The notes under the pieces are model-generated. The model did no database searches. It worked only from the letters and a program-made list of their open reading frames with translations, and was not told the DNA's origin. DNA of 64,000 bases, from contig NZ_AP022593.1 of the NCBI RefSeq assembly GCF_010731815.2, positions 5,642,001 through 5,706,000 on the forward strand, read 5' to 3'. This document shows, one piece after another, positions 10,655 to 17,973 of the stretch. The DNA comes from Mycolicibacterium arabiense (lineage in GTDB: Bacteria; Actinomycetota; Actinomycetes; Mycobacteriales; Mycobacteriaceae). A program made the translations under genes and the position numbers. How positions within the stretch are numbered: position 1 is the stretch's first letter; the number at the start of each line of letters is the position of its first letter.

Positions 10655-10670
10655 TACATGTATACATGTC
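10655..10670. promoter_or_regulatory. Palindrome between nmtR and ctpJ: probable NmtR operator over ctpJ -10
   Basis: ACATGTATACATGT (10656-10669) is a perfect 14-base palindrome in the 70-base nmtR-ctpJ gap. Its TATACAT core lies 7-12 bases upstream of the GTG chosen for ctpJ, the spacing of a -10 for a leaderless transcript. ArsR repressors commonly bind such AT-rich dyads. Position and symmetry are seen; binding is inferred. Confidence 0.6.
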
Positions 10671-10673
10671 TGC

Positions 10674-12623
10674 GTGACTTGTTCTGGAACGCTGACACAC
10701 GCGGGCACGCCCTGCGCCGACCACGACGTCGCTGCTCCCGCTCGCTCGTCGGGCGCGTGGTCGGTGCCGTCGGTGCGCTGGGCGGCCGTGGCGTTGGCCC
10801 TCTTCCTGGCCGGCCTCGGTGCACGACTGCTCGGAGCGCCCGCCGCGGTGTGGTGGTCGTTGTTCCTGGCCTGCTACGCCGCCGGGGGGTGGGATTCGGC
10901 CCTTGAGGGCCTGAAGGCGTTGCGGGACAAGCGCCTCGACGTGGATCTGCTGATGATCGTGGCTGCGATCGGTGCCGCTGCGATCGGGCAGGTGCTCGAC
11001 GGCGCCCTGCTCATCGTCATCTTCGCCACGTCGGGAGCCCTGGAGGACGTCGCGACACGGCGCACCGAGGATTCGGTCAACAGCCTCCTGACCCTCGCGC
11101 CGCAGCAGGCCGTGCGCGTGGACGCCGACGGCACGGAGACCGTGGTGCCGGCCAGTCGCCTCGCCATCGGCGACCGCGTGATAGTCCGCCCCGGTGAACG
11201 CATCTCGGCCGACGGCCGGGTGGTCGACGGTGCGTCGGACGTCGATCAGTCCTCGATCACGGGCGAGTCCATGCCGGTTGCCAAGGACGTGCACGACGAG
11301 GTGTTCGCGGGCACCGTGAACGGATCGGGCGCGTTGGTCGTGCGGGTCGATCGCGACCCGTCGCAGACGGTCATCGCCCGGATCGTCGAGATGGTGGCCG
11401 AGGCGTCGGCGACCAAGGCCGGCACCCAGTTGTTCATCGAGAAGGTCGAACAGCGGTACTCGACGGTCGTGGTCGCCGCGACGGTCGCGCTCCTGGCGAT
11501 ACCGCTGCTGTTGGGCCACGACGTGCAGTCGACCCTGCTGCGCGCCATGACGTTCATGATCGTCGCATCACCGTGCGCTCTCGTCCTCGCCACGATGCCT
11601 CCGCTGTTGTCGGCCATCGCCAACGCAGGACGGCACGGCGTCCTGGTCAAGTCGGCGGTGGCGATGGAGCACCTCGCCGACGCCGACGTCGTCGTCCTCG
11701 ACAAGACCGGAACCCTCACCCGCGGAACGCCCGAGGTCTCCTCGGTCGTCGCGCTCGACGAGTCCGCCGGCGGTCCGGACGTCCTCGAACTCGCGGCGGG
11801 CGCCGAACTCTACAGCGAGCACCCGATCGGTCGCGCGATCGTGGCAGCAGCACGTGCCAGGGGAGTGGAGATCCCACCGGCACGGCAGTTCACGGCGCTA
11901 CCCGGACGCGGAGTCCGAGCGGAGGTGCGGGGTCGCACGGTCGAGGTGCTCGCGCCCGACGACCAAGACCGCCTGCCGCAGGTGGTCGACATGCAGGCGG
12001 CGGGCGCCACGGTAGTCGTGGTGCTGGTCGACGGGCGCGCAGTCGGACTCCTCGGGCTCACCGACCTCATACGAACCGACGCCGTCGAATCCGTCGAACG
12101 GCTCACCCGGATGACCGAGACGTCGCCGGTCCTGCTGACGGGCGACAACCCGTCCACGGCCGCGCACGTCGCGCGAGCGGTCGGAATCCGCGAGGTGCAC
12201 GCCGACCTGCTTCCCGACGAGAAGCGCTCCGCCGTGGAAGGTTTCGAGCAGGCCGGCCGGCGCACGCTGGTCGTCGGCGACGGCGTGAACGACGCGCCCG
12301 CGATGGCTGCCGCACACGCATCGATGGCGATGGGGCGTACCGGAGCAGACCTCAGCATCGACACCGCCGACGCGGTCACCGTGCGCGACGAACTGACCGT
12401 GATCCCGACGGTCCTCGCGCTGGCACGTCGCGCACGGCGAATCGTGATCGCCAATCTCGTCATCGCGGGCTCGGCGATCGTCGCCCTGGTGACGTGGGAT
12501 CTGCTCGGCGAGCTTCCGCTGCCGCTCGGAGTGGCTGGACACGAGGGGTCGACGATCCTGGTGGCGCTGAACGGCTTGCGTCTACTGACCGACCGTGCGT
12601 GGCGGCGGGCGGGAGGACGCTGA
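10674..12623 (+). CDS. ctpJ: CtpJ-type P1B-4 ATPase, cobalt/nickel efflux
   Basis: 649 residues. No N-terminal CxxC metal-binding domain; the protein starts with a short Cys/His-containing tail (TCSGTLTHAGTPCADHD) that may bind metal. Seen: actuator TGES, membrane metal site SPC at residues 299-301, phosphorylation motif DKTGT with Asp343, hinge GDGVNDAPAMAAA, and the subgroup-specific HEGST motif in the last helix (GHEGSTILVALNGLR). SPC plus HEGST without a heavy-metal-associated domain define P1B-4 pumps for Co/Ni (and Fe). It is adjacent and divergent to nmtR, as in Rv3743c-Rv3744. GTG 10674 is favoured; there is no Shine-Dalgarno, consistent with leaderless translation. Confidence 0.93.
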   Translation: MTCSGTLTHAGTPCADHDVAAPARSSGAWSVPSVRWAAVALALFLAGLGARLLGAPAAVWWSLFLACYAAGGWDSALEGLKALRDKRLDVDLLMIVAAIGAAAIGQVLDGALLIVIFATSGALEDVATRRTEDSVNSLLTLAPQQAVRVDADGTETVVPASRLAIGDRVIVRPGERISADGRVVDGASDVDQSSITGESMPVAKDVHDEVFAGTVNGSGALVVRVDRDPSQTVIARIVEMVAEASATKAGTQLFIEKVEQRYSTVVVAATVALLAIPLLLGHDVQSTLLRAMTFMIVASPCALVLATMPPLLSAIANAGRHGVLVKSAVAMEHLADADVVVLDKTGTLTRGTPEVSSVVALDESAGGPDVLELAAGAELYSEHPIGRAIVAAARARGVEIPPARQFTALPGRGVRAEVRGRTVEVLAPDDQDRLPQVVDMQAAGATVVVVLVDGRAVGLLGLTDLIRTDAVESVERLTRMTETSPVLLTGDNPSTAAHVARAVGIREVHADLLPDEKRSAVEGFEQAGRRTLVVGDGVNDAPAMAAAHASMAMGRTGADLSIDTADAVTVRDELTVIPTVLALARRARRIVIANLVIAGSAIVALVTWDLLGELPLPLGVAGHEGSTILVALNGLRLLTDRAWRRAGGR

Positions 12624-12628
12624 GTGCG

Positions 12629-13333
12629 GTGGCGTCTCCGCGTCTCCGCACAGCCGAGTTCCGCGAGACGGGCGGCAAGGCGGGCGGCGTGTTCGAGGGC
12701 AAGCCGCTGGTGCTCGTGCACCACGTCGGCGCCAAGTCGGGCAAGGAGCGCATTGCGCCCCTGGTGCCCTATCTGGATGGCGATCGCATCGTCATCTTCG
12801 CCAGCAAGGGCGGTTCCGACACCAATCCCGACTGGTATCACAACCTGGTCGCCAATCCGGACACCGTCGTGGAGCTGGGCGCCGAGACGTTTCGCGTCAC
12901 CGCGCGAGTACTGAGCGGTGACGAACGGGACGACGTGTACGCCAAGCAGACCGGGGTGGAGCCCCAGTTCGGCGAGTATCAGCGCAAGACGTCGCGGGTC
13001 ATTCCCGTCATCGAGTTGCAACGCGTGGTGGACTTAGCCATGGCCGTAACCGTTCTGCTGGAGATCAAGCTCAAGCCCGAGTCCGTAGCCGAAGCGCGCG
13101 AGCTGATGGGGCGCGAACTGCAAACCACACGCGCGTTCGACGGCAATCTCGCCCTCGACGTCATCGTCGACGAGGACGACCCGACGCACTGGATCATCTA
13201 CGAACGCTGGAACTCCGTCGAGCAGGACGAGGCGTACCGGAGCTTCCGGGCGGGCGAGGGCCAGATCACCGGACTGCCTGCCCTGCTGGCCGCTCCACCG
13301 GTCAAGACGCGGTACCTCGACACCGACATCTGA
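12629..13333 (+). CDS. Deazaflavin (F420)-dependent nitroreductase-family domain fused to an ABM-type monooxygenase domain
   Basis: 234 residues if started at GTG 12629, 6 bases after ctpJ. Residues 1-~132 are the nitroreductase/quinone reductase (DDN) split-barrel: FRETGGKAGGVFEG, GAKSGKERIAPLVPY, FASKGGSDTNPDWYHNLVANP and QRKTSRVIPVIELQR. Residues ~138-234 are a dimeric alpha-beta barrel antibiotic-biosynthesis-monooxygenase-like domain (TVLLEIKLKPESVAEARELM, DDPTHWIIYERWNS). DDN proteins normally end near IELQR; here the frame continues through VVDLA into an in-frame ATG at 13040, from which the ABM domain could also be made separately. Real fusion, readthrough after stop loss, or a sequencing frameshift are all possible. 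Confidence 0.8.
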   Translation: MASPRLRTAEFRETGGKAGGVFEGKPLVLVHHVGAKSGKERIAPLVPYLDGDRIVIFASKGGSDTNPDWYHNLVANPDTVVELGAETFRVTARVLSGDERDDVYAKQTGVEPQFGEYQRKTSRVIPVIELQRVVDLAMAVTVLLEIKLKPESVAEARELMGRELQTTRAFDGNLALDVIVDEDDPTHWIIYERWNSVEQDEAYRSFRAGEGQITGLPALLAAPPVKTRYLDTDI

Positions 13334-13336
13334 CGA

Positions 13337-13354
13337 CCAGGCGGAGTCGCCTGG
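13337..13354. terminator. Short hairpin between convergent genes
   Basis: CCAGGCG and CGCCTGG form a 7-bp stem with a GAGT loop, 3 bases after the fusion-gene stop and 4 bases before the stop of the convergent thioesterase gene. Confidence 0.55.
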
Positions 13355-13358
13355 CGGA

Positions 13359-14111
13359 CTACAACTTGCGGAGCAGCACCGCCGCGCGGACGTCGTCGCC
13401 GACGGCGAGCGCGAAGTGCACCTCGTCATCGCGGCGTACGGAACGAATGGTGACGTCCTCGCCGTAGCGGATCGGCCGTCGGTACTCGACGACGGCTCGG
13501 TAAGGTGCGGTGCACACGTCGGGGGCGGAGGCCATCACCTCGTGCACCGCGTGCCAGTAGGCGGCGTTGGTGACGTGCTCGAAGAGGTCGATGTCGGTGC
13601 GACGCAACGCGAACGGCGTGACGACGTCGGTGTCGGTCGGGTTCTGCAGCCATGGTCGCCACTTGAGACGGTGCTCGTCGGTCGTGGTGGCGAACCGCGC
13701 GACCAGGGTGTCGGAGACGCGCGACGGAGTGAGCGTGTCCTTGTTGATCGCGATCCAGAATCCTTCGGTCTCGATGTGGCCGCCGGCGCTGCCATCGAGG
13801 TCGACGCGCATCGTGCACCACCGGCTCGACAACGCCGAACACCACCGGTGGAACGTCAGGTCACTGGGCCACTCGATGGGTTCGATGACGTCGATGACCG
13901 TGCGTTGCACGATCCAGTGCGGATGGTTCTCGGCCTCGCCGGCGTCGACCAGGTTCTCCGCACCGACCTCCTGGATGTAGCGGGCCACGCCGTCGAGGCG
14001 CAGGTGCAGGTCACCGTCGATGTCGCCCGTCGCGACCGGCCACGACGTCTGGTAGACGTACCCGGTGTCGGGCCGGGGGCTCAGGCGGTGGTCGACGTCG
14101 TTGGTGGGCAT
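13359..14111 (-). CDS. Acyl-ACP thioesterase (FatA-like) family protein
   Basis: 250 residues forming two tandem hotdog domains, the layout of acyl-ACP thioesterases. The first domain has DIDGDLHLRLDGVARYIQEVGAEN and HWIVQRTVIDV; the second RRTDIDLFEHVTNAAYWHAVHEVM, a DxDxxxHVNNxxY-like motif with the Asp, His and Asn expected at the thioester site. It presumably releases a fatty acid from a carrier in the cytosol. M. tuberculosis has a similar protein (Rv2001-like). ATG 14111 is the natural start. It is transcribed in the same direction as the GDPD gene, 62 bases downstream of it. Confidence 0.82.
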   Translation of the reverse strand: MPTNDVDHRLSPRPDTGYVYQTSWPVATGDIDGDLHLRLDGVARYIQEVGAENLVDAGEAENHPHWIVQRTVIDVIEPIEWPSDLTFHRWCSALSSRWCTMRVDLDGSAGGHIETEGFWIAINKDTLTPSRVSDTLVARFATTTDEHRLKWRPWLQNPTDTDVVTPFALRRTDIDLFEHVTNAAYWHAVHEVMASAPDVCTAPYRAVVEYRRPIRYGEDVTIRSVRRDDEVHFALAVGDDVRAAVLLRKL

Positions 14112-14148
14112 CGGGTCATGTGTACCGCATCCGCTCGCGGCGCTCGAT

Positions 14149-14168
14149 CACCGGTCGCGGGACCGGTG
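14149..14168 (-). terminator. Possible weak terminator after the GDPD gene
   Basis: CACCGGT and ACCGGTG form a 7-bp stem with a 6-base loop, just past the end of the GDPD gene and before the thioesterase start on the same strand. It may cause partial termination. Confidence 0.35.
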
Positions 14169-14173
14169 CGTCC

Positions 14174-15187
14174 TCACCGCCGATAAGCCTTCGGCAGCGG
14201 CATGCCACGGTCGGCCATCACCGATCGAAGCCGCGTCGGGTAGTCGGTGATGATGCCGTCGGCACCCGCGTCGATCTGTGCCGCCATCGCCTCGGGGTCG
14301 TTGATCGTCCACGGGATCACCCTCAGTCCCTCGGCGTGGGCACGATCGACGAACGCCCGGTCGGCGACGAGCCGGAAGCCCGGGTCGCGCGGCGTGCTGC
14401 CCGAGGGCACCGAGTAACCGGGTGACAGGACGTCGGCGCCCACGGCCAGTGCACCGGCGATGGGGTCCGGCACGACGGCCGGGTCGACCCCGGCGAGCCA
14501 CGGCGAGCCTGGTACGTAGGTCGTGTCGTCCCACAGTGCCACCAGCGGAATGGTCGGCTCGGCGGCACGCACCATGGGCAGGGTGCGCCAATCGAAGCTC
14601 TGCACGTCCACCCTGTCGACCTTGCCCGCCGCACGCACCGCCGCCAGGATCACGTCGACGAATTGCCGAGGGGGAGCCGAGGTCTCGGGTGCCTCCGCCT
14701 CGACCTTGGTCTCGATGTTGAAGCGGACGTCGGCGCCGTACTCGTCGACGAGTGCGAACACCTCGGGCAACGTGGCGATGCGGTTGTTCGCGACGACCTC
14801 CGCATCGGGGAAGTTGGTGAGCAACTTGCCGCAGTCGAGTTTGCGGATCTGCGCCAACTCCAGGTCGCGGACCAGCTTGCCGACGTAGGGGTACATGGGA
14901 TCACCCGCGAACGCGGGCCCGATGTCGGAACACTTCGTCGGATCGATCATGGGGTCGTGCCACACCAGCGGCTGACCGTCCTTGGTGATCACGATGTCGA
15001 GTTCCAACGTGCTGACCCCGAGTTCGAGCGCCTTGGCGAATCCTCGCAGGGACTCCTCGGTCGTCTCGCCGCGTCCACCCCGGTGGGCTTGCAGGTCGAA
15101 GTCGGGTTCGGCTGCGAGGGCGGCGGGAGTGTCCGCGACCGACCCGACGGTGATTCCCAGCACGACCGCAACCACTCCCAAGCGCAT
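14174..15187 (-). CDS. Secreted glycerophosphodiester phosphodiesterase (GlpQ-like)
   Basis: 337 residues. Residues 1-25 form a signal peptide (MRLGVVAVVLGITVGSVADT, then AALAA cleavage). The catalytic motifs are AHRGGRGETTEES, LELDIVITKDG and WHD, giving the His/Glu/Asp/His set for Ca2+-dependent phosphodiester hydrolysis; FNIETKVE and the C-terminal INDPEAMAAQIDAGADGIITD complete the TIM barrel. It would release glycerol-3-phosphate from deacylated phospholipids outside the membrane. Start ATG 15187 gives a clean signal peptide; the longer frame to 15238 adds an Arg-rich stretch. Divergent from the PHP gene. Confidence 0.9.
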   Translation of the reverse strand: MRLGVVAVVLGITVGSVADTPAALAAEPDFDLQAHRGGRGETTEESLRGFAKALELGVSTLELDIVITKDGQPLVWHDPMIDPTKCSDIGPAFAGDPMYPYVGKLVRDLELAQIRKLDCGKLLTNFPDAEVVANNRIATLPEVFALVDEYGADVRFNIETKVEAEAPETSAPPRQFVDVILAAVRAAGKVDRVDVQSFDWRTLPMVRAAEPTIPLVALWDDTTYVPGSPWLAGVDPAVVPDPIAGALAVGADVLSPGYSVPSGSTPRDPGFRLVADRAFVDRAHAEGLRVIPWTINDPEAMAAQIDAGADGIITDYPTRLRSVMADRGMPLPKAYRR

Positions 15188-15348
15188 GATTGACGACGTT
15201 AGACAGTGACGGCCCCGATCGCGTGCCCGACGAGCCAACGGGCAGGGTGGTCACCAAGTGTTCGTCTGAAGGACAGGAACCCTGGATACGTTCGCGTCCG
15301 GGCCTCGTCGCCCTGGCGCACCCGAGGCATCTGAGGAGCTGAACCCGC

Positions 15349-16197
15349 ATGGACCGACCGACGCGGAACCTTCCCGCCGACAACCACGTGCACACGCGGT
15401 GGTCGTGGGACACCGCGGAGTCGTCGTCGATGCAGCTCGCCTGCGCCCACGCCGTGCAGCTGGGCGTGCCAGGCGTCGCGTTCACCGAACACGTGGACTT
15501 CGTCGACTGGAGCGGCGAGGGCACGACGGACGTCGCGCGGCCTGCGGAGGTCGGGCCGCGCCCCCGCGTGGTGCCGTTCGACGTCGATAGCTATCTGGCC
15601 GATGTGGCGCGATGCCGCGAGTCGTTCCCGCAGCTGCGAATCCTGTCGGGCATCGAGGCCGGTGAGCCGCATCTGTTCGCCCAGAGCGTGGCATCGGTGT
15701 TGCGCGCCGGCGAGTTCGAGCGCGTGCTCGGCAGCCTCCACGCCATCGAGCATCGTGGCGTGCTCACGGGCGTCGGCCACGCCCTGTTCGCCGAACTCGG
15801 CACGCGTGAACTCATGACCCGGTACTTCACCGAGATGGTGACGCTCGTCGACGGCTCGGCAGCGTTCAACGTGCTCGCGCACTGCGACTTCCCGCGCCGC
15901 TACTGGCCCACCGAACGCGCCGGCCGCTACCGCGAAACCGACTTCGAGGAGCAGTACCGGGCGGTGTTCCGCGCCCTCGCGGCGTCGGGTCGTGCCCTGG
16001 AGATCAACACTCGCAGCCCGCTGGCGTCGGTCGAGTTGATGCGATGGTGGTGGCAGGAGGGCGGCGACGCCGTGTCGTTCGGCAGTGATGCGCACACGCC
16101 GTTGCGCGTGGGCGAGCACTTCGCGACCGCGGTCGACGTCGTCGAAGCCGCGGGCTTCCGCCCGGGCCGCGATCGGTTCGACTTCTGGCGGCGCTGA
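15349..16197 (+). CDS. PHP-domain phosphoesterase (histidinol-phosphatase-like)
   Basis: 282 residues of the polymerase/histidinol phosphatase fold. Metal ligands are visible in order: DNHVHTRWSWDT, FTEHVDF, GIEAGEPHLF, SLHAIEH, LAHCDFPRR and GSDAHTP. This is the full PHP set, so the enzyme should be active. It resembles HisK-type histidinol-phosphate phosphatases, but no other histidine genes are nearby and the substrate could be another sugar or polyol phosphate. ATG 15349 follows a GAGGAG ribosome site. A 9-bp stem hairpin and a convergent tRNA gene lie just downstream. Confidence 0.82.
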   Translation: MDRPTRNLPADNHVHTRWSWDTAESSSMQLACAHAVQLGVPGVAFTEHVDFVDWSGEGTTDVARPAEVGPRPRVVPFDVDSYLADVARCRESFPQLRILSGIEAGEPHLFAQSVASVLRAGEFERVLGSLHAIEHRGVLTGVGHALFAELGTRELMTRYFTEMVTLVDGSAAFNVLAHCDFPRRYWPTERAGRYRETDFEEQYRAVFRALAASGRALEINTRSPLASVELMRWWWQEGGDAVSFGSDAHTPLRVGEHFATAVDVVEAAGFRPGRDRFDFWRR

Positions 16198-16200
16198 CGT

Positions 16201-16222
16201 CGCATCCGAGTCTTCGGATGCG
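16201..16222. terminator. Hairpin between PHP gene and tRNA-Arg
   Basis: CGCATCCGA and TCGGATGCG pair perfectly (9 bp) around GTCT. It starts 4 bases after the PHP stop and touches the 3' end of the convergent tRNA gene, so it can serve both. Confidence 0.7.
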
Positions 16223-16293
16223 CCCCCGGCAGGGATCGAACCTGCGACCAACCGCTTAGAAGGCGGCTGCTCTATCCGCTGAGCTACGGGGGC
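16221..16293 (-). tRNA. tRNA-Arg (anticodon TCT)
   Basis: 73 bases on the minus strand. Acceptor arms GCCCCCG and CGGGGGC pair perfectly, the D arm reads GCTC...GAGC, the anticodon loop is CTTCTAA (TCT), and the T arm is GCAGG TTCGATC CCTGC. The discriminator is G; CCA is not encoded. Confidence 0.97.
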
Positions 16294-16359
16294 CGCGATC
16301 ACACCCTAACGGGACCGGAATCGAACGATGCGTCATCCCTGCCCCCTATCTTGGCGGTC

Positions 16360-16416
16360 ATGCATCACACGAAGGACAAGGGCGAGGTCTCACAACTGCG
16401 TCACAGCTACGACTAA
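16360..16416 (+). CDS. Possible leaderless 18-residue small ORF upstream of the WS/DGAT gene
   Basis: ATG 16360 to TAA 16414-16416 encodes MHHTKDKGEVSQLRHSYD. TATCTT (16347-16352) fits a -10 and ends 7 bases before the ATG, the geometry of leaderless mycobacterial mRNAs, and there is no Shine-Dalgarno. It ends 75 bases before the WS/DGAT start, which has its own -10-like TAGCGT at 16445-16450. It may be a leader peptide or chance. No family recognised. Confidence 0.35.
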   Translation: MHHTKDKGEVSQLRHSYD

Positions 16417-16491
16417 CGCCCCTCGCAACCGACAGCCCGCGGACTAGCGTGGGGTCAGCATCAGGCCACCAGGGGGAGGAGAGCGCACGCC

Positions 16492-17973
16492 ATGAGCGAC
16501 GTGCCGGAGTTGGACGCGGCCGGACTTCCCGAGGAACTGAGCGCAGTGGACCAGCTGTTGCACCGCGGCGAGGCCAACCCACGCACCAGATCGGGAATCA
16601 TGGGCGTCGAGCTGCTCGACACCACGCCCGACTGGAACCGCTACCACGCGAAGTTCGAGCAGGCGTCGCGCAAGGTGCTGCGCCTTCGGCAGAAGGTCGT
16701 CATGCCGACGTTGCCCACCGCGGCGCCGCGATGGGTGGTCGACCCTGACTTCAACCTCGACTTCCACGTGCGCCGGGTGCGCGCGCCCGAACCGGGATCG
16801 CTGCGCGACGTGCTCGATCTCGCCGAGGTGGCCCTGCAGTCACCGATGGACATCTCACGGCCGCTGTGGTCGGCGACGTTGGTCGAGGGTCTCGCCGACG
16901 GCCGTGCCGCGAGCATCCTCCACCTGAGCCACGCGATGACCGATGCGGTGGGTGGGGTCGAGATGTTCGCCCACATCTACGATCTGGAGCGCGACCCGCC
17001 CGCGACGCGCGAGGCGCCGCTGCCGATTCCGCAGGACCTGTCGCCGAACGACCTGATGCGCGAAGGGATCGGCAACCTGCCCAACACGATCGTGGGCGGT
17101 ATGCGAACCGCACTCGGCGGAGCGGCCGGAACGCTGAGCCGAGTAGTGCGGAACCCGGCGTCGGCGGTCGGCGGCGTCGTGGGCTACGCCCGGTCCGGAG
17201 CGCGGGTCATGGGCCCGGTGTCCGAACCGTCACCGCTTTTGCGCCGCCGCAGTCTCTCGTCTCGCAGTGAGGCCATCGACATCGAGTTCGGCGACCTGTA
17301 CCGCGCGACCAAGGCCGTCGGCGGATCGGTCAACGACGCCTATCTGGCCGGATTGTGCGGCGCGCTGCGGCGCTATCACGAGGCGCGCGGACTGCCGGTC
17401 CAGACGATCCCCATGGCGGTTCCCGTCAACCTGCGCTCCGACGACGATCCCGCGGGCGGCAATCGATTCGCCGGGGTCAACCTCGCAGCACCGGTCGGAA
17501 TCGTCGACCCCGCCAAGCGGATTCAGCAGGTGCGCAAGCAGATGACCGAAAAGCGCGAGGAGCGCGCCATCGACCTGGTGGGCGCCGTCGCGCCAATCCT
17601 CAGCTTCCTGCCCGACGCGGTCCTCGAATCGGTGGCCGGGTCCATCGTCGCCTCCGACGTACAGGCCAGCAACATCCCGATCTACCCGGGTGACACGTTC
17701 ATCGCAGGCGCGAAGATCGTGCGGCACTACGGACTCGGTCCGCTGCCCGGGGTGGCGATGATGGCGGTACTGGTGTCCCGCGCCGGGTACTGCACCATCA
17801 CCACCCGCTACGACAAGGCATCGATCACCGATTCGGAACTGTGGGCCCGCTGCCTCGCCGAGGGTTTCGACGAGGTGCTCGCGCTCGGCGGCGAGGCCCG
17901 CTGCATACCGGCTTCGTTCACCGACGATGCCGACGAACCCACTGACACGTCGAATGGGAGTGCGCCGCAATGA
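16492..17973 (+). CDS. WS/DGAT-family acyltransferase (wax ester synthase/diacylglycerol acyltransferase)
   Basis: 493 residues, N-terminal WES_acyltransf plus C-terminal DUF1298 domains. The active-site motif HHxxxDG appears as LSHAMTDAVGG: the second His and the Asp are kept, the first His is Ser and the final Gly is Ala, as I recall for the Rv2484c group. The C-terminal part has VNDAYLAGLCGALRRYHEARG, PVNLRSDDDPAGGNRF and ASNIPIYPGDTF. It would esterify diacylglycerol or alcohols with acyl-CoA, or have lost that activity. It overlaps plsC by ATGA and heads a glycerolipid operon with plsC and pls[12 protein letters not shown] precedes the ATG. Confidence 0.88.
   Translation: MSDVPELDAAGLPEELSAVDQLLHRGEANPRTRSGIMGVELLDTTPDWNRYHAKFEQASRKVLRLRQKVVMPTLPTAAPRWVVDPDFNLDFHVRRVRAPEPGSLRDVLDLAEVALQSPMDISRPLWSATLVEGLADGRAASILHLSHAMTDAVGGVEMFAHIYDLERDPPATREAPLPIPQDLSPNDLMREGIGNLPNTIVGGMRTALGGAAGTLSRVVRNPASAVGGVVGYARSGARVMGPVSEPSPLLRRRSLSSRSEAIDIEFGDLYRATKAVGGSVNDAYLAGLCGALRRYHEARGLPVQTIPMAVPVNLRSDDDPAGGNRFAGVNLAAPVGIVDPAKRIQQVRKQMTEKREERAIDLVGAVAPILSFLPDAVLESVAGSIVASDVQASNIPIYPGDTFIAGAKIVRHYGLGPLPGVAMMAVLVSRAGYCTITTRYDKASITDSELWARCLAEGFDEVLALGGEARCIPASFTDDADEPTDTSNGSAPQ

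Noticed and set aside
11573..12628. Reading the F420-type protein as a 586-residue product starting inside ctpJ
   Set aside because: The first 350 codons are an Arg-rich shadow of the ATPase; the family N terminus begins after the ctpJ stop.
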